In this document: piece by piece, positions 26,430 through 35,054 of the stretch
Layout: each line of letters begins with the position of its first letter
How positions within the stretch are numbered: position 1 is the stretch's first letter
DNA from: Bacillus_BD sp963708895
GTDB lineage: Bacteria; Bacillota; Bacilli; Bacillales; Cytobacillaceae
Direction of reading: 5' to 3'
NCBI GenBank assembly: GCA_963708895.1
Contig: CAVPUE010000010.1
Span: 62,001-126,000, forward strand
Length of the DNA: 64,000 bases
Position numbers and translations under genes: made by a program
The notes under the pieces: generated by a model
What the model saw: the letters and a program-made list of their open reading frames with translations, nothing else
The model's database searches: none
What the model was told of the DNA's origin: nothing

Positions 26430-27586
26430 AAGATGAATCTGTTTTTGTCTACTCTCCCCAGCTTCTAAACTATAAATTCAATCAACATCATCCTTTTAAT
26501 CAGATTCGCTTAAAAGTTACACTCGACCTACTAAAAAACATTGGGGCTATTCATGAGAACCAGATTATTCCCCCTCGCAGTGCAACGAAAGAGGAATTGC
26601 AGCTTATCCATGATCCAGATTTTATTCATGCCGTATCATTAGCAGGGCATGGTGCGCTTTCCAAGAACATCGCAGAAAGTTATGGATTAGGTACAGACGA
26701 TACTCCTATTTTTACAAATATGCATGAAGCTAGTTCATTACTCGTTGGTGGTACCTTAACAGCTGTTGATTACGTCATGAGTGGGAAAGCTCTTCACGCT
26801 TTACATCTTGGGGGCGGACTACATCACGGATTTACTGGTAAGGCATCTGGATTTTGCATATATAATGACAGTGCAGTTGCGATCAAATACCTTCAAAAAT
26901 CATTTGGGGCTCGTGTTTTATATGTCGACACCGATGCACATCATGGCGATGGTGTGCAATGGGCATTTTATGATGATCCTAACGTTTGTACGCTATCGAT
27001 TCATGAGACAGGTCGATATTTATTTCCTGGTACTGGGAACCTAACAGAAAGGGGTCATGGGAAAGGCTATGGCTTCTCCTTTAATATTCCTGTAGACGCT
27101 TTCACAGAGGATGATTCATGGCTCCATTGCTACAAAACGGCGATTACAGAGGTAGCAGAATTTTTCAAGCCGGATATCATCGTTACCCAAAATGGTGCAG
27201 ACGCCCATTATTTAGACCCACTAACACATCTTTCCGTCACAATGAAAGCCTTTAAAGAAATTCCTAAAATAGCCCATGAAATAGCACACAAGTATTGTGA
27301 AGGTAGATGGATTGCGGTTGGAGGTGGTGGTTACGACATCTGGAGAGTAGTGCCAAGGGCTTGGTCCTATATCTGGCTTGAAATGACGGAAAATAATACT
27401 CCACTTTCCGATCTTCCATTAGATTGGATTGAAAAATGGCAGCCTTTTACTAAGGACAAGCTACCACCCACATGGGAGGATGATGAACAAGAATATCAGT
27501 CCATTCCAAGACAAGCAGAAATTACTGAAAAAAATCAGCAAACACTAGACAAGGCTTTATATCCAATTAGAAATAATGAACAGTGA
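26426..27586 (+). CDS. acuC: Acetoin utilization protein AcuC, class I deacetylase
   Basis: A zinc-dependent HDAC-family lysine deacetylase that reactivates acetylated AcsA. The 386-residue length is typical. The catalytic residues are visible: the paired histidines in GGGLHHGFTGKASGFCIYN (near 132), the zinc site DTDAHHGDGVQW (near 168), and GGGGYD near the C-terminus that carries the conserved tail of the active site. The ATG overlaps the acuB stop by four bases. It is the last gene of acuABC and converges on ccpA with a shared terminator. Confidence 0.96.
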   Translation: MKDESVFVYSPQLLNYKFNQHHPFNQIRLKVTLDLLKNIGAIHENQIIPPRSATKEELQLIHDPDFIHAVSLAGHGALSKNIAESYGLGTDDTPIFTNMHEASSLLVGGTLTAVDYVMSGKALHALHLGGGLHHGFTGKASGFCIYNDSAVAIKYLQKSFGARVLYVDTDAHHGDGVQWAFYDDPNVCTLSIHETGRYLFPGTGNLTERGHGKGYGFSFNIPVDAFTEDDSWLHCYKTAITEVAEFFKPDIIVTQNGADAHYLDPLTHLSVTMKAFKEIPKIAHEIAHKYCEGRWIAVGGGGYDIWRVVPRAWSYIWLEMTENNTPLSDLPLDWIEKWQPFTKDKLPPTWEDDEQEYQSIPRQAEITEKNQQTLDKALYPIRNNEQ

Positions 27587-27599
27587 CCTTATTTTTGTG

Positions 27600-27642
27600 C
27601 TAAAAAAGCCGGGTATTGAAAAAAGTTCAATACCCGGTACAT
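27600..27642. terminator. Bidirectional terminator acuC-ccpA
   Basis: GCCGGGTATTGAA (27608-27620) pairs with TTCAATACCCGGT (27626-27638). A-rich sequence to the left gives a T-run for the minus-strand ccpA transcript; the plus side is less T-rich. Confidence 0.85.
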
Positions 27643-27651
27643 TTAAATTAT

Positions 27652-28668
27652 TTATTTTATTTCATCTGATTGTTTTGTTGATGCTCTCACTTCAATACGG
27701 TGCGGAAGAATCACCTTTTGCTCTGTCACTTCTTCTTTATTCATGAGTTTTGTTAATAATCGCATGGCAACTGCACCAATATCATATAACGGCTGTACGA
27801 TTGTTGTTAATTGTGGACGTACCATTAATGATAATTTTGTGTTTTCAGAAGTAATGACTTCAAAGTCATCTGGAATCACAAACCCATTGTCTCCTGCAGC
27901 ATGGACAACCCCTACTGCCATTTCATCAGACCCAACAAAAACAGCTGTAGGCTTTATTTCTGATTCAAGATACTTTTCGAATGCTTCAATTCCTGAATCA
28001 TATGTATAATCGCCTTCTTGAACTAATTCTTCATTGTATTCAATTCCAGCATCACTTAATGCCCGTTTATATCCAATTAATTTTTTCTCGGCATTGACAG
28101 GTTCATGTAATGGACCGATGACCATAGCAATTTGCTTATGACCGCTCTCAATAAAAGTACTAATGGCATCATATACAGCCTGTTCATGATCGATGTTGAC
28201 AGATGGTATTTTCCCTGATTCTTCCATTGAACCAGCTAGAACAATCGGTACTGGTGATTTTTCAAATTCAGCAATATGTTCTTCTGTAATATTTCCACTC
28301 ATAAATACAAGGCCATCCACCTGTTTACCTAGCATTGTATTTAATAAACGTAATTCTTTATCCACATTCTGGTCTGAATTACTTAAAATAATATTATAAT
28401 TATACATGGTTGCGATATCTTCAATCCCTCTAGCTAATTCAGCAAAAATTAAATTAGAAATATCAGGAATGATTAAACCAACCGTTGTCGTTTTTTTACT
28501 AGCAAGACCCCTGGCTACAGCGTTTGGTCGATAACCTAAACGATCAATAACCTCCATGACTTTTTTTCTCGTTGTTGGTTTAACATTTGGATTTCCATTC
28601 ACTACGCGAGAAACAGTTGCCATTGATACATTCGCTTCCCGTGCGACATCATATATTGTGATGTTCAT
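27652..28668 (-). CDS. ccpA: Catabolite control protein A
   Basis: LacI-family global regulator that, with HPr-Ser46-P, represses or activates carbon genes through cre sites. The 338-residue protein has the LacI helix-turn-helix (TIYDVAREANVSMATVSRVV, residues 3-22) and hinge LGYRPNAVARGLA, followed by the periplasmic-binding-like core from VGLIIPDISN on. The residues 296-305 region (VRPQLTTIVQPLYDIGAVAM) is typical of CcpA. GAGGAG precedes the ATG. Neighbours aroA and acuC match Bacillus subtilis, except that motPS/ytxDE-type motility genes normally between acuC and ccpA are absent here. Confidence 0.97.
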   Translation of the reverse strand: MNITIYDVAREANVSMATVSRVVNGNPNVKPTTRKKVMEVIDRLGYRPNAVARGLASKKTTTVGLIIPDISNLIFAELARGIEDIATMYNYNIILSNSDQNVDKELRLLNTMLGKQVDGLVFMSGNITEEHIAEFEKSPVPIVLAGSMEESGKIPSVNIDHEQAVYDAISTFIESGHKQIAMVIGPLHEPVNAEKKLIGYKRALSDAGIEYNEELVQEGDYTYDSGIEAFEKYLESEIKPTAVFVGSDEMAVGVVHAAGDNGFVIPDDFEVITSENTKLSLMVRPQLTTIVQPLYDIGAVAMRLLTKLMNKEEVTEQKVILPHRIEVRASTKQSDEIK

Positions 28669-28887
28669 CTCTTCAACTCCTCGTTATTTTCCATAGCATC
28701 CTTTATAGTTTAGTTTAGATTATATTACCCTACTTTTCGAATTCCATATTTCTATACAAAAAAAGATAAACTTTCATGTTTTTATATGTTACTTGACCTT
28801 AAATATACGTTAGGTAATATAAGCCCGCAATATTATTTTCTAATTTTAACATATTTTTCATGTATTTTTACCAAAAAGTAATGGAAA

Positions 28888-28922
28888 TAAAAAAACCTTC
28901 CACTTATTCAGGTGGAAGGCTT
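28888..28922 (-). terminator. aroA terminator
   Basis: ACCTTCCAC (28895-28903) pairs with GTGGAAGG (28912-28919). Seven or more T residues follow on the minus strand. Confidence 0.88.
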
Positions 28923-28932
28923 GTTAATGTTA

Positions 28933-30009
28933 TTAGGCTTTAACAAATGTCGTTTTTTGAATTTCATTCCAGAACTCATCAAATTGGTTTAAATCCATTT
29001 GTTGAGCAGAATCAGATAATGCCACCGCTGGATCTGGATGCACCTCAGCCATCACACCATCTGCACCAATCGCAAGAGCTGCTTTTGCACATGGTAATAA
29101 AATATCTCTTCTTCCAGTTGAATGTGTAACATCAACCATGACTGGTAGGTGAGTTTCTTGCTTTAAGATTGGCACTGCTGAAATATCAAGCGTATTTCTT
29201 GTTGCTTTTTCGTATGTGCGAATTCCACGTTCACAAAGAATAATTTGACCGTTACCTTGTGACATAATATACTCAGCTGCATGGATGAATTCGTCTAATG
29301 TTGCTGCAAGACCACGTTTTAAAAGTACAGGCTTATTAACGGATCCTGCCGCTTTCAGTAATTCAAAGTTATGCATATTACGAGCACCAATTTGAATGAC
29401 ATCAATATAATCAAGAGCTTTTTCAATATCAGTTGGTGTAACAATTTCACTTATCACCGCTAAATCATATTCATCAGCGACTCTTTTTAAGATTTTTAAG
29501 CCTTCTACACCAAGGCCTTGGAAATCATAAGGAGATGTTCTAGGCTTGTATGCACCACCACGAAGTAATTTAAGGCCTTTTGCTTTAATAGATGCAGCAA
29601 CTGTTGCTACTTGTTCATAGGATTCAACTGAACATGGACCAAATACAAAGCTAGGAACTCCGTTACCTACTAATTCATCTTTAATATTGACTACCGTATC
29701 TTCTGACTTTTTCTTACGCGAAACAAGTAAGGCCTTTTTTTGATCATCTTCTTGTAGATTTAACCCAGCTTTAAAAATTTGTTTAAAAAGATGGAGAATG
29801 ACTGAATCTTCAAATGGACCATTATTATTCTTTTTAATTAAATCTAACATATGACGTTCACGAACAGGGTCATACTTATTAACTCCCTGAGATTCTTTTA
29901 CAGTACCAATTTCTTGTACTGCGGTAGCTCTTTCATTAATTAACTCCAATAATTGTAAATTAATCTCTTCCACTCTTTGTCTTAGTTGATCCAACTCGTT
30001 GTTTCCCAC
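28933..30009 (-). CDS. aroA: Bifunctional chorismate mutase / DAHP synthase AroA (AroG)
   Basis: Joins phosphoenolpyruvate and erythrose 4-phosphate into DAHP, the first step of aromatic amino acid synthesis, and carries an N-terminal AroQ chorismate mutase that acts as the regulatory domain for feedback by chorismate or prephenate. Residues 1-90 are the mutase (DQLRQRVEEINLQLLELINE, KYDPVRERHML); the DAHP synthase core includes FVFGPCSVES, LRGGAYKPRTSPYDFQG, IGARNMHN and DVTHSTGRRD. The GTG at 30009 is chosen because AAGGGG precedes it and it gives 358 residues, the length of the Bacillus subtilis protein. A TTG at 30033 would put the ribosome site inside the gene. Confidence 0.95.
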   Translation of the reverse strand: MGNNELDQLRQRVEEINLQLLELINERATAVQEIGTVKESQGVNKYDPVRERHMLDLIKKNNNGPFEDSVILHLFKQIFKAGLNLQEDDQKKALLVSRKKKSEDTVVNIKDELVGNGVPSFVFGPCSVESYEQVATVAASIKAKGLKLLRGGAYKPRTSPYDFQGLGVEGLKILKRVADEYDLAVISEIVTPTDIEKALDYIDVIQIGARNMHNFELLKAAGSVNKPVLLKRGLAATLDEFIHAAEYIMSQGNGQIILCERGIRTYEKATRNTLDISAVPILKQETHLPVMVDVTHSTGRRDILLPCAKAALAIGADGVMAEVHPDPAVALSDSAQQMDLNQFDEFWNEIQKTTFVKA

Positions 30010-30177
30010 TTGTTGTCGCCCCTTTTTTATCAAATATTCTTTATTGACCTATTAAAATATGATACATTTTTTATGATTATGGTTATTATAAATGAATTAG
30101 TTGGAATTGTCACGCACTTTATCTTTTTCACTTAAACGCTTTTATGCATTAAAGTACTTTATAAGAGGTGTATCTAT

Positions 30178-32354
30178 TTGGATAAACAGAAAAAGCTTTT
30201 TGCTTTGGATATTGGTACTCGTTCGGTCGTGGGGATTATTTTAGAAGAAATCAATCATGAAAACTACCATGTACTAGATATATTATCGAAGGAGCATTCA
30301 GAACGTGCCATGTTAGATGGACAAATTCATGATGTGCTCGCCGTTTCTAAAATTATCAAAGAAATTAAAACAGAATTGGAGAAGAAACACGGACCCTTAA
30401 AAAAGGTAAATGTGGCTGCTGCAGGTCGAGCCTTAAAAACAGAACACGCAAAGGTTACAATCGATATTGCTGGTAAACCGATGATTCAAAAAGATGATAT
30501 TTTACATTTAGAATTAAGTGCTGTACAACAAGCACAAGGAATCGTCGCTGAAAAACAAAGTCATAAAGATAAACATCAAAACTATTATTGTGTTGGTTAT
30601 TCTGTTTTAAATTATCAATTGGATGATGAAACAATTGGAAACTTGATTGATCAACAAGGCGAAGAGGCATCCGTTGAAATCATTGCTACATTTTTACCAA
30701 GGGTAGTCGTTGAGTCGCTTATTGCTGCACTCCACCGTGCCCATTTAGAAATGGAGGCCCTCACCCTTGAGCCGATTGCTGCTATTAATGTCTTAATTCC
30801 TCCTTCGATGAGGAGACTGAATGTCGCACTCGTTGATATAGGCGCTGGAACATCTGATATTGCGATTACAGATGCCGGTACCGTTATTGCCTATGGGATG
30901 GTTCCGATTGCTGGAGATGAAGTAACAGAAGCGATTAGTGACCACTATTTATTAGACTTTCCGATGGCAGAAAAAGCGAAACGAGAACTGCTAAACCATC
31001 AACAGATTAAAATCACAGATATTCTCGGCTTTGAAATAGAAGTATCAAAAGAAGAGGTCATCGGAAAGATCAATCCAGTACTTGACAAGTTAGCAACATC
31101 TATTTGTGATGAAGTGTTAAGATTAAACAACAATCAACCACCGAAAGCGATTATGCTTGTGGGTGGTGGAAGCTTAACTCCAGAAATCACAAAAAAAATA
31201 GCTCATGCATTGAATCTGCCAGAAAATCGTGTCGCGATTCGTGACATCAATGCGATTTCAGCTGTGACACTTTCAGAACATATTGAGAAAAGTCCTGAGT
31301 TAGTGACACCGATTGGTATTGCGATTTCAGCTCAAAAATCACCTGTTCAATATCGAACGGTATATGTAAATGATCAACCTGTTCGTTTATTCGAAGTCAA
31401 TAAATTAACCGCAGGTGATTGCCTATTAGCGAGTGGAATTAAACTGAATAAATTGTATGGAAAACCTGGAATGGCCTTAATTATTACGCTCAATGGCCAA
31501 ACAATCACCATTCCTGGAAGTCATGGAGAAGCACCCCTTCTCTTAAAAAACGATGTGACCTGTAGTCTAGATGATCCTGTTAAAAATGAAGACCATCTCA
31601 CAGCCATCAAAGGAGAAGATGGAATACAGCCAAAAGTTTATATTCATGATTTACTTGATGGAATTCCGGAAAAAACCGTTAAAATAAACGGCAAGACATA
31701 TACGCATTTATGCAAAGATTTTCTGTAATGGCAAGCTTACTTCTCCTGAATCTATCGTATCTGACCGTGATACCATTCAATGCCAATTTCCTGAGACGAT
31801 TGAAGAGATGTTGAAAGACTTGCATTTACAAACAGAATTAGAAACATTACGACCGTTTAGAATCAATCTAAATGGAAAAGAAACGTTTATTCCTCCTTTT
31901 TCAGGGAAACTATATCGAAATGGAATCGAGGTTAAACAATCAAGCAGTTTTGAGCATTTAGATGAACTTTTAATTACGGAAAAAATAAAGCCTACTGTTA
32001 AAAAGCTAGCAGAAATAAAACATATTATGCTTTCACCAGAGCATTCCTGTCACATTTAATGGCAAACCGATCGTAATCAGCAAAGAGATTACCGAATTCA
32101 CTCGTAACGATGAAATTTTATCTCATGATGACCTTCTCAATGATGGTGATATCATTGCTTATCTGCAAAAAGAGATAAAACCATTTGTTTTTCAAGATTT
32201 ATTCAAGCATGTTCAAATCAAAATACCGAAAAAAGCTTCTGGACGATATACCTTAATGAGAAATAATCAACAAACGACGTTTTTTGGAAAAATTGAACCC
32301 GGAGATGACTTAAAAATTGAATGGCCGGCAGAAAAAATAGAAACCAAACCATAA
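30178..32354 (+). CDS. FtsA/PilM-like actin-fold protein with repeated C-terminus, frameshifted as read
   Basis: A large actin-like ATPase-fold protein of about 724 residues when joined. The N-terminal half has the phosphate motifs FALDIGTRSVVGII (residues 8-21) and LVDIGAGTSDIAIT (near 220) and the adenosine motif IMLVGGGSLTPEI (near 327). The C-terminal 290 residues carry a recurring NGK-type hairpin at 62-68 residue spacing. Two frameshifts, near 31715-31722 and 32025-32045, split it; coherent sequence continues in each next frame to the TAA at 32352-32354. Start is a TTG after AAGAGGTG. Databases usually call such Bacillus proteins 'cell division protein FtsA' or PilM; it is not the canonical ftsA beside ftsZ. 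Cellular role unknown. It is absent at this site in B. subtilis. Confidence 0.82.
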
Positions 32355-32390
32355 AAGAGGCTAAGCCCTCCTTTTTGGTTTGGTTCTATT
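32338..32390. terminator. Terminator between the FtsA-like gene and ytxH
   Basis: AACCAAACC (32342-32350) pairs with GGTTTGGTT (32377-32385), enclosing a smaller AGAGG..CCTCCT stem. The outer stem overlaps the stop of the plus-strand gene and may serve both converging genes. Confidence 0.7.
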
Positions 32391-32396
32391 TTTGGC

Positions 32397-32855
32397 TTAA
32401 TGATTGCCTAATTTATTTTCGGTGTCATCAAAAGCTTTTTTTGTTTCATCTAGTTTTCTTTGAATTTCCGACTGTGGCTCATGTTCAAATAGCTCATCGA
32501 TTGGATTTGTATCATCGGTTTTCGCTTCATCTTGTTTCATTTTCCTAACCTTGTTAACAAGATCCACTGATTGCTCTGAAACTTTTCTAGAAATCTCTGT
32601 TGTTTTATCCTTTACCGATGAAGTTAATTCACTACCCTTTGAAATGGCGCTCGTACGAAGGTGATCTGTTTTATCTCGTAACGTATACGCCTGGTTATTT
32701 AAATCATGACGAAGTTCTCTTCCCGACTTTGGTGCAAGAAGTAAGGCTGTAAGCGAACCAACAATGGCACCTGTAAGAGCACCTATGATAAAATCCTTCG
32801 CATGTATTCCATCATCCCTTTTATCAGATTCATAGCTACGTTCATGATTACCCAC
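32397..32855 (-). CDS. ytxH: YtxH-family protein
   Basis: A 152-residue YtxH-family (general stress) protein. It has one glycine-rich hydrophobic segment near residues 24-42 (DFIIGALTGAIVGSLTALLLAP), the conserved PKSGRELRHDL motif after it, and a charged helical remainder. The GTG at 32855 is chosen because AAGGAGG lies seven bases upstream; the reading could begin at 32906 but those residues overlap ytxG. Its first base is the last base of the ytxG stop, so the two are translationally coupled. In Bacillus subtilis ytxGHJ is a sigma-B/sigma-H operon; ytxJ is missing here. Confidence 0.9.
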   Translation of the reverse strand: MGNHERSYESDKRDDGIHAKDFIIGALTGAIVGSLTALLLAPKSGRELRHDLNNQAYTLRDKTDHLRTSAISKGSELTSSVKDKTTEISRKVSEQSVDLVNKVRKMKQDEAKTDDTNPIDELFEHEPQSEIQRKLDETKKAFDDTENKLGNH

Positions 32856-33298
32856 TATAATTCCTCCTTCTGAGTTACATATTTTCTTTGTTTTCTTTCT
32901 TGCCACTTATCTTTTAATTCGAAAATCACTTGTCCCCATTGTATGACATTGACTAGCTTATCTTTATTTTCTTCCAATTGATGATTCATTGATGTCGTTA
33001 CGTTTTGAATGGAACCGTTGAACTTTCGAACAGACTCTCCTACATCTTTAACGGCATCTACAACACTATTCAAGCTTTCCGACTTATCTTGAATATCACT
33101 TGCTAATTCATTCGTTTTATGTAATAGTATTGTCGTTTCTTTTGTTACTCCGTCTAGTTGTTTTTCAAGTCCAGATAAAGTAGTCGCCACATTGTCAAGT
33201 GTTCCTTGTAGTGACTTTAACGTTTTTGATAAGTAAATGACTAGAATTAAAAAGGCAATCGCGATTAACGCTACACTTAAATATAAAATCAGTATCAA
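32855..33298 (-). CDS. ytxG: YtxG-family protein (DUF948)
   Basis: A 147-residue DUF948 protein with an N-terminal membrane anchor (residues 3-27: LILYLSVALIAIAFLILVIYL) and a long helical, coiled-coil-like part (VATTLSGLEKQLDGVTKE and following). The TTG at 33298 fits best: AGGAGGTG lies eight bases upstream, while the GTG at 33310 overlaps that site. It is the first gene of the ytxG-ytxH pair. In Bacillus subtilis this is a general stress operon. The biochemical role is unknown. Confidence 0.88.
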   Translation of the reverse strand: MILILYLSVALIAIAFLILVIYLSKTLKSLQGTLDNVATTLSGLEKQLDGVTKETTILLHKTNELASDIQDKSESLNSVVDAVKDVGESVRKFNGSIQNVTTSMNHQLEENKDKLVNVIQWGQVIFELKDKWQERKQRKYVTQKEEL

Positions 33299-33447
33299 AT
33301 GAAATAACACCTCCTGCTATTCTTTGTATATCCGTCCATTAACACAAGTAAACCTTCAGATGGACAGATATTTATATCTAATAAAATTTTATCACACTCA
33401 GAAAGACTTTCAATTCATAACATTGTTTTATTCAAATTTATTTATAT

Positions 33448-33500
33448 AAAAAAACGGAAGTATGATTGATGTTGTATCATCAAATACTCCCGTTTTTTAT
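33448..33500 (-). terminator. murC terminator
   Basis: AAAAACGG.AGTAT with ATACT.CCGTTTTTT (33450-33497) plus an inner TGAT..ATCA stem. The T-run is on the minus strand, immediately after the murC stop region, and the left side also has an A/T tail. Confidence 0.75.
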
Positions 33501-33506
33501 ATACCC

Positions 33507-34811
33507 TTAAGAATGTGTTAATAAACTTTCATAAGCCACTTGGAATTTTTGAATATCTCCAGCACCCATGAAAATAATGACACTTTGACTATGTTCCTTC
33601 AAAGGAGTCATGTCATCTTCATTTATGACTTGTGATCCAGGTACTTTCTCTTGTAAATCATTTATGGATAATTTACCATGATTTTCTCTTGCTGAACCAA
33701 ATATCTCACACAAATATATTTTGTCCGCTAATTTTAGACTTTCGGCAAAATCATCTAAAAAGGTTTGCGTTCTTGTGAAAGTATGTGGTTGAAAAACAGC
33801 TACAATCTCTTTATCAGGATATTTTTGTCTTGCTGCTTCAATCGTCGCTTTTATTTCTCTTGGGTGATGGGCATAGTCATCAATTAATATTTGTGAGCCG
33901 ATTTTCTTTTCCGAAAAACGCCTTTTTACCCCTTCGAAGTTTAATAGTTGGCGACGAACAACCTCTGTATCAATTCCTTCATAGTGGCATAATGCAATGA
34001 CAGCTAATGAATTTAAGATGTTATGGTCACCATAACTTGAAATGGAAAAGGTATCAAAGAACGTATTGCGAATAAAAACATCGAAAGTTGTACCTTCCGT
34101 TGTTTTAATAATATTTCGTGCTTGAAAATCATTTTCTTCCCCTAAACCATAAAAAAGAACCGGTACTTTTGCTTGGATCTTTTGTAAATACTCATCATCA
34201 CCACAAGCAAATATTCCTTTATTCACTTGCATGGCCATTTCTTCAAAGGCCGCACATACATCATCAACATTGGCAAAATAGTCAGGATGATCAAAATCAA
34301 TATTGGTCATAATCGCATAGTCAGGGAAATACGAAAGAAAATGTCTTCTATATTCACAGGCTTCAAATGCAAAATATTCCGCATTCTTAACCCCTTTTCC
34401 CGTACCATCACCAATTAAATACACAGTTGGTTTTGCACCGCCAAGAACATGAGCAAGTAACCCTGTTGTCGATGTTTTCCCATGTGATCCGGTAACAGCA
34501 ATACTTGAGAACCGTTTCAAAAGGTCACCTAAAAATTGGTGATATCTCACAATTGGAAGCCCTAATTTCATCGCTTCTTGTATTTCTTCATGCGAATCTG
34601 GAAATGCATTTCCTGCAATCACGGTCATTCCAGGCTGAATATTTTCCTTTTGAAAAGGAAGGATCTTTATTCCTGATTGCTCTAAAGCTACTTGTGTAAA
34701 AAATCGTTTTTCTACATCGGAGCCTTGAACCTGCTCGTTCATATCATGTAGGATTTGCGCAAGGGCACTCATTCCAGACCCCTTGATCCCTACAAAATGG
34801 TAATTAGTCAT
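33507..34811 (-). CDS. murC: UDP-N-acetylmuramate--L-alanine ligase
   Basis: Adds L-alanine to UDP-N-acetylmuramate, the first amino acid of the peptidoglycan stem peptide. The 434-residue protein has the UDP-binding start NYHFVGIKGSGMSALAQ, the ATP-binding loop VTGSHGKTSTTGLL (near residue 108), DDYAHHPREI (near 290) and FQPHTFTRT (near 322). The ATG at 34811 follows GGAGG; an in-frame ATG five codons earlier overlaps the ribosome site. It lies between sftA and ytxG as in Bacillus subtilis, away from the main mur-fts cluster. Confidence 0.97.
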   Translation of the reverse strand: MTNYHFVGIKGSGMSALAQILHDMNEQVQGSDVEKRFFTQVALEQSGIKILPFQKENIQPGMTVIAGNAFPDSHEEIQEAMKLGLPIVRYHQFLGDLLKRFSSIAVTGSHGKTSTTGLLAHVLGGAKPTVYLIGDGTGKGVKNAEYFAFEACEYRRHFLSYFPDYAIMTNIDFDHPDYFANVDDVCAAFEEMAMQVNKGIFACGDDEYLQKIQAKVPVLFYGLGEENDFQARNIIKTTEGTTFDVFIRNTFFDTFSISSYGDHNILNSLAVIALCHYEGIDTEVVRRQLLNFEGVKRRFSEKKIGSQILIDDYAHHPREIKATIEAARQKYPDKEIVAVFQPHTFTRTQTFLDDFAESLKLADKIYLCEIFGSARENHGKLSINDLQEKVPGSQVINEDDMTPLKEHSQSVIIFMGAGDIQKFQVAYESLLTHS

Positions 34812-35054
34812 ATAAAGAACCTCCAACCATTGTCAATCTGTAAACAGTATATGATTATTTAGCTATTTTTGCTCATTTGCTGTTACCTTGAATGACTCGT
34901 TCTAAGTTATATTATGTAGTATCTCTTTCCAACCAAATCATATTTATATATTATAACATTTTTAGGTAGTATAGAAAACATTAGTTTGATGCCTCTTCAT
35001 AATAGGTCATAAGTTGGTTAGAAAGAATGATACTCTTACATTTTTTCAATTATT

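Noticed and set aside
26781..27044. Plus-strand 87-codon reading inside acuC
   Set aside because: It is a frame shadow within an intact deacetylase gene.
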